A stretch of 64,000 nucleotides of DNA, from the NCBI RefSeq assembly GCF_900103825.1, contig NZ_FNIF01000002.1, positions 124,001-188,000 of the forward strand, given 5' to 3'. A program made the translations under genes and the position numbers. Positions within the stretch are counted from its first letter, which is position 1, and every line of letters starts with the position of its first letter. Under the pieces are notes generated by a model. That model was not told where the DNA came from, ran no database searches, and was given only the letters and a program-made list of their open reading frames with translations. Shown one piece after another: positions 43,643 to 52,277 of this stretch. This DNA comes from Paenibacillus sp. yr247. GTDB lineage: Bacteria; Bacillota; Bacilli; Paenibacillales; NBRC-103111.

Positions 43643-44698
43643 TCAAATCGATAGCAGCTTTCTTACTTTGCGGTAGAGCAGAGTCAGTACCCAAGGAATC
43701 GCGATAATGAGTACAAAAACGATCACGTTGTACATATTGAATAACAAAATTGAGCCCGGCATATGAACCTTATACTTCCAAAGAGATAGCAGCGCTGGAT
43801 GCATCAAGTACACACCAAATGATACTGAGCCTAGTGAAATGAGAAATCTTGCCAAATTGGCTGATTTTTGCAGAAGCCATTTCGCTATCCAGATAAAGCC
43901 TACACCTATTCCAATACTATAGAGCAGCCATAGCAGCTCATACCACGTATTTTCAAACTGATATCCTTTTAATCCCAGTAGAAAGAGCATTGTATACGCA
44001 ATTCCGCTAAAAATCGCACCCGGAAGAATCCAGCCCTTGTTACGATCGAGCCAAGAACGAAATGCCCCGTAGTTCATACCGATTGCACCACCAACAAGGA
44101 AGTACCCGAAATAGGTGATACAAAGCTCTGGTTTATGGCTAATCGTACCGAACCAATGACTATAAATATACACGCCCGCCTGAATAGCTAATCCCCACAG
44201 TGCCAGCGTTTGTCGAAACCAACGCGCATTTCTTACGGCCCAAACTAGCAGCGGAAACAGCAGGTAAAACTGCACGATAATAATCATGAAATACAAGTGA
44301 TAACCGGAATCAGCCCATTTTAATTGCTCCAGAAACACACGTAGATCGACCTTTATGGGATGCCCAGGCGTCCAAAGCCAAGGATTATATATATAGTAGA
44401 AAAACGACCAGACGATATAAGGAACTAAAACCTGACGGACACGTTTCCAATAAAAGATGACGGCCTGCTTGGCGCTCCAATTATCCGTATATATGTAGAA
44501 CAAAACGATACCACTCAAAAAAATAAAAACAGGAACGGCAAAATAGCTGATTTTGTTTAAAAATAAAATGAGCAGCTGCGTGCTGCTTCCCTTTAAAGCT
44601 GGATCCACTGTCCAGTCCGCTGTAACGTGAATCAGGACGACAGCTAGGATAGCGAATGCTCTAACGATATCGAGCTCCTTGATTTTTGGTTTTGCCAT
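43643..44698 (-). CDS. Acyltransferase 3 family membrane protein
   Basis: 351 residues with about ten membrane helices. The family histidine-bearing start is present ([25 protein letters not shown]), with [23 protein letters not shown] and the catalytic-region arginine in [20 protein letters not shown]; the end is [16 protein letters not shown]. These proteins move acetyl or other acyl groups onto sugars or wall polymers at the membrane. AGAGGA lies 13 bases before the ATG, slightly far. Single-gene unit; the acceptor cannot be told. Confidence 0.88.
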   Translation of the reverse strand: MAKPKIKELDIVRAFAILAVVLIHVTADWTVDPALKGSSTQLLILFLNKISYFAVPVFIFLSGIVLFYIYTDNWSAKQAVIFYWKRVRQVLVPYIVWSFFYYIYNPWLWTPGHPIKVDLRVFLEQLKWADSGYHLYFMIIIVQFYLLFPLLVWAVRNARWFRQTLALWGLAIQAGVYIYSHWFGTISHKPELCITYFGYFLVGGAIGMNYGAFRSWLDRNKGWILPGAIFSGIAYTMLFLLGLKGYQFENTWYELLWLLYSIGIGVGFIWIAKWLLQKSANLARFLISLGSVSFGVYLMHPALLSLWKYKVHMPGSILLFNMYNVIVFVLIIAIPWVLTLLYRKVRKLLSI

Positions 44699-44778
44699 GT
44701 CGGTTTCAAGTCCTCTTTTCCTAATAAATACCCTTTAACTATAGACAGTTTCGACACTTTTCGCAATATCAAGACCAA

Positions 44779-44810
44779 CAAAAAGTTCCTATATCACTGA
44801 AATAGGAACT
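44779..44810 (-). terminator. Terminator of the ApbE operon
   Basis: Reverse-strand AGTTCCTAT pairs with ATAGGAACT (9 bp, 9-base loop) and is followed by TTTTTG. It begins 9 bases after the stop of the ferric-reductase-like gene. Confidence 0.85.
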
Positions 44811-44818
44811 CCTTTCCT

Positions 44819-45391
44819 CTATACAGGATACGTCTCCTGCTCCCGAACCTGACGCTTGCGAGGGCGAAAAACAAAACGAACGGCCGTTAAACCAACTAAC
44901 AGGATCCCCGTACTGACATACATGGCTTTGATAAACAAATTTGAACTGTCTGTGCCTATATAGAGCCCATGAACCAAGGATAAAATAAAAATGGGGTATG
45001 ACAGCAGGTGCAAGGCAAACCATAGCTTCCTTTTTAATTTATGACGAATGTCTGTCGTAAAGATGAGCAGCAGCAGTCCATACAAAGCAATAGTACCGAT
45101 GCCATTCAATCCTGCAGACTGCTTGGCTGTAAAAGGAATCAAAATTTCCTTCCATTCAAAAGGCATGAACGTATCGATGACTAATAGAACGGTATGCAGC
45201 AGAGCCAAACATGTGCCCAATTGATTCGCAGTCGTGTGCCAGCGGAGCAATTGCGCCTTCATTTGACCCTTCCATGTTGGAAAACTATAGGTAATACCAA
45301 GCGCCATCCCGACAAATAAACTGAGATAGGACAAGATACCAAATAGACGGATAAGTGTCCAACTTGGTAAATCAACCAGAAATTGAATCAT
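44819..45391 (-). CDS. Ferric-reductase-like transmembrane haem protein
   Basis: 190 residues with about six membrane helices. Two histidine pairs in two helices, His52/His66 (RWHTTANQLGTCLALLH) and a later pair 13 residues apart (HLLSYPIFILSLVH), match the two-haem arrangement of the ferric reductase/YedZ (MsrQ) domain. There is no FAD- or NAD-binding domain, so electrons must come from or go to a partner. It follows apbE by 6 bases and is closed by a terminator, giving an operon of small membrane protein, ApbE and this protein. Transfer of electrons across the membrane to or from a flavinylated partner is the likely role (inference). Confidence 0.82.
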   Translation of the reverse strand: MIQFLVDLPSWTLIRLFGILSYLSLFVGMALGITYSFPTWKGQMKAQLLRWHTTANQLGTCLALLHTVLLVIDTFMPFEWKEILIPFTAKQSAGLNGIGTIALYGLLLLIFTTDIRHKLKRKLWFALHLLSYPIFILSLVHGLYIGTDSSNLFIKAMYVSTGILLVGLTAVRFVFRPRKRQVREQETYPV

Positions 45392-45397
45392 TGTTTA

Positions 45398-46396
45398 CTA
45401 CCCGCCTTTCTCATTCGAATCATATATAAAGTCTGCCTCGAGACCCATCCATTGACCAAAGGACACATTCGTGGTTGGCTTCACATGATGGAGGGATCCA
45501 TCCTCTGTGTAAATAAGAGCTTCCATTCGCTGCGTACTCCGCCTAAAAAGGGATAACCCCTCTTCGATGCCTAAGATGCACACTACTTTCGCCCAAATCT
45601 CGCAATCAACCAAATGATCACCCACAACCGAACACTGAATCACAGAGGAGCTGCTTGGCTTCATCGTACGGGGATCAATAAGATGATGCATCCTTCCCTC
45701 GCTGGTTTCCCAGCTTCTGCGCTGCGTATTGGATGTAGCAACAGCCCCATCCACCATCAAGAGCAGCACTTCATCTGACGGTTCGGTTCGATGAGGATTA
45801 GCAATCGCAATCACCCAAGGTTCTTCATCAGATGCGCCTCCCCATACTTCAACATCGCCCCCCGCGTTAACGATCCCACTTTGTACATGCCATTCCCTAC
45901 GAAGTGAGGCCGCAAGTCCTTGGACTGTCCAGCTCTTCACAATGCCGCCTAGATCCATTTGCTGCTTAGCGGTCATCTGTACGGACTGCATCGCCGTGTC
46001 CAAATCCATTTGTAGGCAATCCATTTGAGTTGACGATATTGGATCAGTTGATACCTCTACCGATACATCGCCATTGCTTAAGGTCTCGAAAGTACGCTGA
46101 TACCCATATCGCTCAAGGGCGGGAAGGATTGAAATATTAAAGACACCCTCCGTAATTTCAAAATAATGCCGGGAAAGCTCAAGTACAGCTGCCATTTCCT
46201 TCGACACCATACATCGGCTACCAGCCTGTTGGTTTAATCGTGAACATTCACTGGTTGGAAGAAATCGACTGAATCGTTCCTCCGCACTTTTAAAATGCGA
46301 AATGATTTCCGTTTCGAATCTCGATATCTCGTATTCTGAAGCTAGCAATACTTGAATCTGTGTATTCATCGATCGAAAGCTTAACTCCTGGAGCAA
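45398..46396 (-). CDS. apbE: FAD:protein FMN transferase (ApbE family)
   Basis: 332 residues from a TTG at 46396 (AAGGAG 10 bases before). ApbE links FMN to a threonine or serine of a target protein by a phosphodiester bond. Family motifs: FNISILPALERYGYQ, MDLGGIVKSWTVQGLAASL, VNAGGDVEVWGG and the ATSNTQRRSWETSEGRMHHLIDPRT block. No signal peptide or lipobox is seen, unlike many exported ApbE proteins, so the site of action is unclear. Nearest possible targets are the small membrane protein upstream (NGATGSS) and, as electron partner, the haem protein downstream. Confidence 0.9.
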   Translation of the reverse strand: MLQELSFRSMNTQIQVLLASEYEISRFETEIISHFKSAEERFSRFLPTSECSRLNQQAGSRCMVSKEMAAVLELSRHYFEITEGVFNISILPALERYGYQRTFETLSNGDVSVEVSTDPISSTQMDCLQMDLDTAMQSVQMTAKQQMDLGGIVKSWTVQGLAASLRREWHVQSGIVNAGGDVEVWGGASDEEPWVIAIANPHRTEPSDEVLLLMVDGAVATSNTQRRSWETSEGRMHHLIDPRTMKPSSSSVIQCSVVGDHLVDCEIWAKVVCILGIEEGLSLFRRSTQRMEALIYTEDGSLHHVKPTTNVSFGQWMGLEADFIYDSNEKGG

Positions 46397-46417
46397 AACG
46401 CATCATCTCCTTACTCA

Positions 46418-46705
46418 TTACGAAGCCTGACTTCTTGTATGTGGTTTCAACTGAGACTGAGAAGACCCCGTCGCACCGTTTGCCACCCGGTCATGATTTC
46501 TTCTCCGCGGATCCGTGTTATCAGTCATTCGATTATTGGAATGCTCCTTCTGAACAGTTACTGGAACAATCTTCTGTTTCGCCGCTGAAGCTGCAGTCAC
46601 AGCAGCTAGAAACTGCGGGCTAGCTTTAACCTCTTGAAATAAATAAAAGAGGAGAACGCCCATAACGATTCCGATCTGCCATTTCCTCCACTTTGACCTC
46701 TTCAT
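46418..46705 (-). CDS. Small single-pass membrane protein with a GAT motif, possible ApbE target
   Basis: 95 residues. ATG at 46705 with AAGGAA 8 bases before; an upstream in-frame start at 46780 has no ribosome site. A basic N-terminus (KRSKWRKW) precedes one helix at about 10-25 (IGIVMGVLLFYLFQEV), so the rest should face outward. The tail is disordered-looking and ends with DRVANGATGSSQSQ. This resembles the Dxx(S/T)GAT(x)(S/T) sequence that ApbE flavinylates in NqrC/RnfG-type proteins, though with one extra residue and Asn for Ser. It opens the operon before apbE (21-base gap). Target status is a hypothesis; no FMN-binding domain surrounds the motif. Confidence 0.6.
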   Translation of the reverse strand: MKRSKWRKWQIGIVMGVLLFYLFQEVKASPQFLAAVTAASAAKQKIVPVTVQKEHSNNRMTDNTDPRRRNHDRVANGATGSSQSQLKPHTRSQAS

Positions 46706-46849
46706 CCTGATCGTTCCTTCCCTCTGCTCGTTTATACCTATCTTCATTATAATGGCTTTACTGTCCATTAGCCTGAGCATAGCCTTAACAAAAACTGAAA
46801 ATTTACTGAAATCAGAGTTTCATATGTATGAACGTAAGTCTCACAAAAG

Positions 46850-46898
46850 GAGGCTATCCGATTAAGTAGGTCTACTACTTCTCGGATAGCCTCTTTTT
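46850..46898. terminator. Bidirectional terminator after the YheA-like ORF
   Basis: GAGGCTATCCGA and TCGGATAGCCTC form a perfect 12-bp stem with an inner AAGTAG/CTACTT pair. The forward side has TTTTTAATTT and the reverse side TTTTG. It overlaps the last codons of the 43-residue ORF. Confidence 0.85.
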
Positions 46899-47006
46899 AA
46901 TTTCAACATCGCCATCGATCCGAGAGCGCATTTCTTTCATTCCCCTATATTCGATGCTTTCCTTTATTGCATTTGCCAATTCATAAGCCTTATCATGTAC
47001 ATTCAT
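46875..47006 (-). CDS. Short YlbF/YheA-like protein (43 residues)
   Basis: ATG at 47006 with AGGGGG about 8 bases before. The product begins NVHDKAYELANAIKESIEYR, then GMKEMRSRIDGDVEIKKRL, which follows the start of the YlbF/YmcA/YheA helical family (usually 110-145 residues) and stops at a TAG inside the terminator hairpin. In B. subtilis yheA lies beside yheC and yheD, and here the ORF sits immediately before five YheC/YheD genes, so it is either a truncated relic or a naturally short form. Good ribosome site and terminator favour expression. Confidence 0.65.
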   Translation of the reverse strand: MNVHDKAYELANAIKESIEYRGMKEMRSRIDGDVEIKKRLSEK

Positions 47007-47078
47007 GTTTCTTTCCCCCTAATTTTTCCCTTTTATGGTTGGGCTCTTCCGATAATACTTTCAGATAGATACCTAAGC

Positions 47079-47106
47079 ACCAAGGGATATATGTCCTCAT
47101 ATGATG
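47079..47106 (+). promoter_or_regulatory. Possible sigma-K-type promoter of the YheC/YheD array
   Basis: ACC (47079-47081), 16 bases, CATATGATG (47098-47106) fits the sigma-K pattern (AC, 16 bases, CATANNNTA) with one mismatch in the last position. The motif is short and could occur by chance. Confidence 0.3.
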
Positions 47107-47166
47107 GAGTAGTTTACTTTGCTTAAGCAGCAATGCCATTTTTGATGCTGGAAGGAGTGTTCGCTA

Positions 47167-48543
47167 TTGACCAGGACGAAAGTTGGAATATCCATTCAAG
47201 GCACCAGCATCTATTTGGATGATCGGACCGTTGTTCTAAGTGAATCCATTGCTAAAAAATGGAAAATTCCGTCCAATCAAACGATTTCCATGCGATTCGG
47301 CTCTGCCAAGCAGGATATCAAAGTTGTCTCCGCCGCAATGAAGAACAGTTTACGTGTAAATCCTGTTCTCGCTTCAAAAATCGGTCTTCATAACGGGGCT
47401 CAGCTCAATCTCAATTATAGGCAAAATACGAGGACCTTGTCGATCGGACCCCTGATTGGTGTTATGATTAGCCGCGTTTATGCCGGTTCACCGGATCGCC
47501 CATTCGGTGCTATCACCGCTTTTTGTAAAGAAATGACGGATGCGTGTGAACTATTCGGGGCTATTGTGTGCTTTTTTCCGCCTGATGAAATGCATGGAAA
47601 TGCCCAAACATTATCCGCGTATTCGTATTCCAATGGTTCCTGGAGCAAAAAAACGTTTCCGATTCCCAATGTCATCTATAACCGGCTCACCTCGCGCAAA
47701 TTCGAAAAAATGACGAATGTTCAACTATTCATGAAGGACGTCAAAGCACACTTTGCCACTAACATCTTCAACGAGAAATATTTGGACAAAACGGAAGTAT
47801 TTGAAGCCCTGCGCAAAGATAGCAGCCTCCATGGATATTTACCTGAATCCTATCTCTTCAAAAATTATCAGATGCTGAAATCCATGGCTGCCCGCCATAG
47901 TGTCCTATTCCTTAAACCGATTACCGGAAGTCTTGGTAAAGGTATTATTCGCATTCGCAAAGAGCATGGAGAAGCCTTTACCTGTCATTTTACAAATCTC
48001 GCCGGTGCTCGTAAACAATCTTTCGCCTCGTTAACCGATGTGTTCAAGGCATTATCCGGCAAGCTCAAGACACAACGTTATCAATTACAACAAGGACTTG
48101 ATCTCATCACTTCTGACGGTAATCCAGTTGATTTCCGTGCACTTGTGCAGAAAGGGGCTCAAGGTGAATGGGCAATAACCTCGATTGTTGGGCGAATTGC
48201 CGGAACACAGCATTTTGTCTCTAACCTGGCACGAGGCGGAAGTCTAACAACTGTGGCTCAAGCACTTGCTAAAACACTGTTTTCGTCGCCCACACGTGTC
48301 TCTGTCATGGCACGTTTGCGCAAGGCTTCTCTGGATATCGCCAAAGGGATCGAAACACAAATCCCCAATCATTTTGGAGAGCTAGGGATCGATCTTGCTG
48401 TAGATAAAATGGGTAAGGTTTGGTTGCTCGAAGTGAACTCCAAACCATCCAAGGATGATAACACTCCTCTTAATAATGAACGAAAAATAAGACCTTCTGT
48501 GAAAAAAATCGTTCAATATGCTCGTTTTTTAGCGAAGTTCTGA
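47167..48543 (+). CDS. YheC/YheD family ATP-grasp protein 1 (long form)
   Basis: 458 residues from a TTG at 47167 (AAGGAG 9-10 bases before). Residues 1-90 form a domain found only in the long form (SIQGTSIYLDDRTVVLSESI), then the common core begins at LSIGPLIGVMISR. The ATP-grasp part includes VIYNRLTSRKFEK, SVLFLKPITGSLGKGIIRI, LQQGLDL..NPVDFRALVQKG and the metal-binding end ELGIDLAVDKMGKVWLLEVNSKPSKD. The B. subtilis relatives YheC and YheD are endospore coat-associated. ATP-grasp enzymes join a carboxylate to an amine or thiol; what these join is not known. First of five tandem genes. Confidence 0.88.
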   Translation: MTRTKVGISIQGTSIYLDDRTVVLSESIAKKWKIPSNQTISMRFGSAKQDIKVVSAAMKNSLRVNPVLASKIGLHNGAQLNLNYRQNTRTLSIGPLIGVMISRVYAGSPDRPFGAITAFCKEMTDACELFGAIVCFFPPDEMHGNAQTLSAYSYSNGSWSKKTFPIPNVIYNRLTSRKFEKMTNVQLFMKDVKAHFATNIFNEKYLDKTEVFEALRKDSSLHGYLPESYLFKNYQMLKSMAARHSVLFLKPITGSLGKGIIRIRKEHGEAFTCHFTNLAGARKQSFASLTDVFKALSGKLKTQRYQLQQGLDLITSDGNPVDFRALVQKGAQGEWAITSIVGRIAGTQHFVSNLARGGSLTTVAQALAKTLFSSPTRVSVMARLRKASLDIAKGIETQIPNHFGELGIDLAVDKMGKVWLLEVNSKPSKDDNTPLNNERKIRPSVKKIVQYARFLAKF

Positions 48544-48552
48544 GGTGAAACC

Positions 48553-49767
48553 ATGAGGCAATGCACACATCATCCCTTGTTAGGGATTATGGTCACGGAA
48601 TTGAATGGAGAGCTGCCTTTTGCGAGTTCAGACTTTTATGAGCGTCTCACCTACTATGGTGCTACTCAGGGTCTAAACGTGTTCGTTTTCTCACCGAATC
48701 GAATCAATTGGAAGCAAGAAATCGTGCGGGGCTACACCTATGTGAGTGAGAGGCAAGAGTGGATCAGGAAGCTCTTTCCTCTTCCCTCGCTGATCTATGA
48801 TCGATGCTTCTTTAGCAGCAAAGACAGCTATCATCAATACCGTTTCCATGTGCGCAAACTGCGTGGCACACCCCATATTCGTTTTCTCGGTTATGGTTTG
48901 AGCGGGAAGTGGGAAGTGGATCAAATCCTACAAAAGGATAGTACTTTGCAGCTCTATTTGCCTGAAACGCGCATGCTCACAAGTGGCACCGGCCTTAGGA
49001 AATGGCTTTATGCAAAGAGCGATGTCTTCCTCAAGCCACAGGGCGGCAGTCAAGGCAGAGGTGCTATGCACCTACACAAAGTAAGCAAAACGGACGGAAA
49101 TAGCTCTTTTCATATAAAAGGGCGCGATGCCCATAATCAGTCCATAGAGCATCAATTTAATCACTTTGATCCTTGCTGGTATTGGCTCCGTAATCAGATT
49201 GGGATGCGGCCTTATCTCATGCAAGACTACCTAGCCCTGCATTCAACTGAGGGTATGGCTTTCGATGTACGTTCTCTCGTGCAAAAAAACGGCCGTGGCT
49301 TGTGGGAAAGCACCGGCATGGCCGTACGGCTCGGTAAACCTGGAAGCATAACCTCCAACCTGCATGGCGGAGGCACAGCTGAAGATGTGTCCTCATTCCT
49401 GACAAAGGAGTTCGGTGACACCAAAGCATCGGAGTTAATTGCAACTCTCACAACGCTTTCAAGCCGTATACCCCCTGTACTGGAAAGCCATCATGGGCGA
49501 CTTGCGGAGCTCGGGATTGATCTGGGGATCGATACCTATGGTCGCGTGTGGATTCTGGAAGTGAATTCGAAGCCGGGCAGGACGATTTTTGCGCGACTGG
49601 GAAACGAAAATGCACGCATGAAATCCATTGCAAACCCCATAAATTACGCTGGATTTTTACTAAACAGAAAGCTAGTTAAGCTTGGCTTTGCCGGTAAGTG
49701 CCCGGGTAGGCAGATGGTCAAGTCTGCCTGCTTTGACACGGAAAGCCCCGTAGGGCAACAAGTTTAG
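48553..49767 (+). CDS. YheC/YheD family ATP-grasp protein 2 (short form)
   Basis: 404 residues; GAGGTG 6 bases before the ATG and only 9 bases after gene 1. It lacks the 90-residue N-terminal domain and starts at the core (HPLLGIMVTELNGELPF). Core motifs: LIYDRCFFSSKDSYHQYRF, DVFLKPQGGSQGRGAMHL, MAFDVRSLVQKNGRGLW, SITSNLHGGGTAEDV and ELGIDLGIDTYGRVWILEVNSKPG, so substrate and Mg-ATP residues look intact. It carries an extra C-terminal tail of about 40 residues with two cysteines (CPGRQMVKSACFD) not seen in the others. Confidence 0.88.
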   Translation: MRQCTHHPLLGIMVTELNGELPFASSDFYERLTYYGATQGLNVFVFSPNRINWKQEIVRGYTYVSERQEWIRKLFPLPSLIYDRCFFSSKDSYHQYRFHVRKLRGTPHIRFLGYGLSGKWEVDQILQKDSTLQLYLPETRMLTSGTGLRKWLYAKSDVFLKPQGGSQGRGAMHLHKVSKTDGNSSFHIKGRDAHNQSIEHQFNHFDPCWYWLRNQIGMRPYLMQDYLALHSTEGMAFDVRSLVQKNGRGLWESTGMAVRLGKPGSITSNLHGGGTAEDVSSFLTKEFGDTKASELIATLTTLSSRIPPVLESHHGRLAELGIDLGIDTYGRVWILEVNSKPGRTIFARLGNENARMKSIANPINYAGFLLNRKLVKLGFAGKCPGRQMVKSACFDTESPVGQQV

Positions 49768-49779
49768 GAGGGTAACCTA

Positions 49780-51144
49780 ATGAGTTTGACAACGTGTATG
49801 CTCCACGCCGTACAACGAACAGATAGATCGGTCTACTTAACAAGTGAACTCGTCAAAGCTTTACGGTTAACCGGCAATAAATCGATTACTGTAAAGGTCG
49901 GCAGCAAAGCCTCAACACTACCGATTCGCCTGATCAAAAAGAGTGGTCAGCATATGTACATCCCGCTTTCCATGATGGCCTCTTTGCGTATTCCTCGAAC
50001 TGGGAACGTATTGGTTGCCAGCAACAATAATAAAGAACTCCGTATCGGTCCAGTCATTGGTATCCTAACCAATGTGAATAACAGTACTTCTCCTTTCGGT
50101 TCAAAAACCGGATTTATTCACCAAATTATGAATACGGCCTCTAGTAAATCCTTTATTTTCGCTTTCAGTCCCCGCAGCGTGAACTGGATTCAAGAAACCG
50201 TTACAGGCATAATCCCGAAAGAAGACGGAGGTTGGATTCGCAAAACGTTCCCATTGCCAGATGTCGTCTATAATCGGCTTTCTAGCCGCAAAGCAGAGAA
50301 ATCAGCAGGTATCGAGGGCTTCAAGGATCGATTTGTACGAAGAGGGATTCCCCTTTTTAACTGGAGCTTCTTTGATAAATGGGATGTCTACAAAATGTTA
50401 GATGGTGATGATGCTTTCAAATTCGTCCCGGAATCCCGGATTAATCCTTCCGCTGATCAAATTAAAGAAATGCTCGATAAACACAAATTCATTTACTTGA
50501 AACCAACAGCAGGCAGCCTAGGCATCGGTATTTACCGCGTGACGTATAACCCAAAGCGAGGTTACTTCGTTCGCTACCGCAAAGGCGGTAAAAATGTCCT
50601 CATTCGTTACGGAAAATTCGATGGTTTGATGCAAATGCTCGGAACTGGACGTGGTCGCCTAACAAACTACGTGGCACAACAAGGGATTCGTCTTATAGAA
50701 ATTGACAGCTGTCCCATTGATTTCCGTTTCCATTTGACGAAGAACGGTAATAACAGTTGGGTCGTAGCTGCGATCGGCGCGAAAAAGTCCGGCAAAGGCA
50801 GCGTCACAACCCATATCCGCAATGGCGGTCAGTTGATGACGCCAGAGCAGGTGCTTCGTCAGATTTACGGCAATCGTGCGGAGCAAGTGCTTACCAATGC
50901 CAAAGAAACAGCCATTAAGCTCGCCGAGGGCATCGAGAATAACTATAATCATTTGCTCGGAGAACTCGGATTCGATATCGGTATTGATCAAAGTGAGAAA
51001 ATTTGGATGTTTGAAGCGAATGCCAAACCGGGGAGATCCATTTTCAAGCACCCCTCATTGAAAGAAGGGGACACTGCCACGTTACAAAATATTTATGAGC
51101 ACTGCCTCTTTTTGAGCCGCTTCCGCACTAGGAGGGAAAACTAA
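49780..51144 (+). CDS. YheC/YheD family ATP-grasp protein 3 (long form)
   Basis: 454 residues with GGAGG 8 bases before the ATG. The N-terminal domain of the long form is present (RSVYLTSELVKALRLTGNKSI), then ELRIGPVIGILTNVNNSTSPFG. Core motifs: VVYNRLSSRKAEKSAGI, FIYLKPTAGSLGIGIYRV, PIDFRFHLTKNGNNSW, TTHIRNGGQLMTPEQV and ELGFDIGIDQSEKIWMFEANAKPG. The ending differs slightly (EANAKPG for EVNSKPG) but keeps the glutamate and asparagine expected to hold metal. It overlaps gene 4 by one base (TAATG). Confidence 0.88.
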   Translation: MSLTTCMLHAVQRTDRSVYLTSELVKALRLTGNKSITVKVGSKASTLPIRLIKKSGQHMYIPLSMMASLRIPRTGNVLVASNNNKELRIGPVIGILTNVNNSTSPFGSKTGFIHQIMNTASSKSFIFAFSPRSVNWIQETVTGIIPKEDGGWIRKTFPLPDVVYNRLSSRKAEKSAGIEGFKDRFVRRGIPLFNWSFFDKWDVYKMLDGDDAFKFVPESRINPSADQIKEMLDKHKFIYLKPTAGSLGIGIYRVTYNPKRGYFVRYRKGGKNVLIRYGKFDGLMQMLGTGRGRLTNYVAQQGIRLIEIDSCPIDFRFHLTKNGNNSWVVAAIGAKKSGKGSVTTHIRNGGQLMTPEQVLRQIYGNRAEQVLTNAKETAIKLAEGIENNYNHLLGELGFDIGIDQSEKIWMFEANAKPGRSIFKHPSLKEGDTATLQNIYEHCLFLSRFRTRREN

Positions 51145-52271
51145 TGGGTTTCTTCCTGCATGAGAGAGGACCAAAGCCTACGCTTGCCATTCTCACCGTC
51201 AAGGATAATAATCGGGTATTCCGCGGTAATTTGGACAATTTCCTGGATTTAATTCAGACCGGTGAGCAACTTGGTGTTGATGTTTACGTCGTGACTACGA
51301 ATGACTTCAACTTATCCAGCCCTCAAATATTTGGCTATCGCTTTAATCCCGAAATCAAAAAATGGAGCAGGGAACTCGTTCCCGCTCCACAAGTCGTATA
51401 CAATCGTATTCCCTATCGCAAGATGGAAATGCAGCCCGAGGTCCAACAAACCATTCAAGCATGCAACCGCAGCTCCAGCGTTCAATTATTCAATCCTTCC
51501 TTCTTCAACAAATGGACATTGTTCAGTTGGTTGAACAGTGCCAACGAAAGCAAACCTTACATGCCCGACACGAAACAATTAAGCTCGGCAAACGATCTGA
51601 CTCAGTTATTGCGTAAACACGCCGTTCTCTATTTAAAACCAGTTAAAGGAAAAGCCGGGATTGGCATCATGCGGATTGAGCAGATAACAACTAAAAACGA
51701 CCACATTCAATATCGGTTGAGCCGCCAAGAGGATAAAAAGATGGTCTATAGCTACCACGACTCCACCGATGATCTTTGGAATGAATGGAATAGACACCGC
51801 GGCTCCAATGATTACATCGTGCAGCAGGGAATCGCTTTAACGAGATATAAAAAGCGGGCTTATGATTTACGCGCTTTGATCCAGAAGACTTCCAAAGGGG
51901 TATGGAGTGTATCCGGCATCGGTGCTCGTGTTGCGGGTAAAGCCAGTATCACGACGCACGTGCCGCGCGGCGGTTCAATCGACGAGCCGCTCAAGCTGCT
52001 TTCGCATGGCTTTGGTGACAAGGAAGCGAAAAATATTCTGAAGCGAGTTCGTAAAGCAGCGGTTATACTTGCCAAGCAAATTGAGAAATCAGCCGGCAAT
52101 CAACTTGGCGAAATGTCGATGGATATCGGAGTCGATACTGCAGGACATATCTGGTTCTTCGAAGCTAACTCTAAACCAATGAAATTCGATGAACCAAAAA
52201 TTCGTCAAAAATCACTTGAACGTATTATTCGTTACAGCCTCTACTTAATCAATCATGGGAGAAGAAGGTGA
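51144..52271 (+). CDS. YheC/YheD family ATP-grasp protein 4 (short form)
   Basis: 375 residues; AGGAGG 8 bases before an ATG that overlaps the stop of gene 3. Short form beginning PTLAILTVKDNNRVFRGN. Core motifs: VVYNRIPYRKMEMQPEV, AVLYLKPVKGKAGIGIMRI, KRAYDLRALIQKTSKGVW, SITTHVPRGGSIDEPL and EMSMDIGVDTAGHIWFFEANSKPMK. The glycine loop is altered (KPVKGKAGIGI against KPxxGSxGxGI), as is the region after it, so nucleotide handling may differ from genes 1-3. Confidence 0.88.
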   Translation: MGFFLHERGPKPTLAILTVKDNNRVFRGNLDNFLDLIQTGEQLGVDVYVVTTNDFNLSSPQIFGYRFNPEIKKWSRELVPAPQVVYNRIPYRKMEMQPEVQQTIQACNRSSSVQLFNPSFFNKWTLFSWLNSANESKPYMPDTKQLSSANDLTQLLRKHAVLYLKPVKGKAGIGIMRIEQITTKNDHIQYRLSRQEDKKMVYSYHDSTDDLWNEWNRHRGSNDYIVQQGIALTRYKKRAYDLRALIQKTSKGVWSVSGIGARVAGKASITTHVPRGGSIDEPLKLLSHGFGDKEAKNILKRVRKAAVILAKQIEKSAGNQLGEMSMDIGVDTAGHIWFFEANSKPMKFDEPKIRQKSLERIIRYSLYLINHGRRR

Positions 52272-52277
52272 TTATGC

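Noticed and set aside
46850-46898. Possible small regulatory RNA from the perfect hairpin
   Set aside because: T runs on both strands and its place at the end of the YheA-like ORF are explained by a bidirectional terminator.
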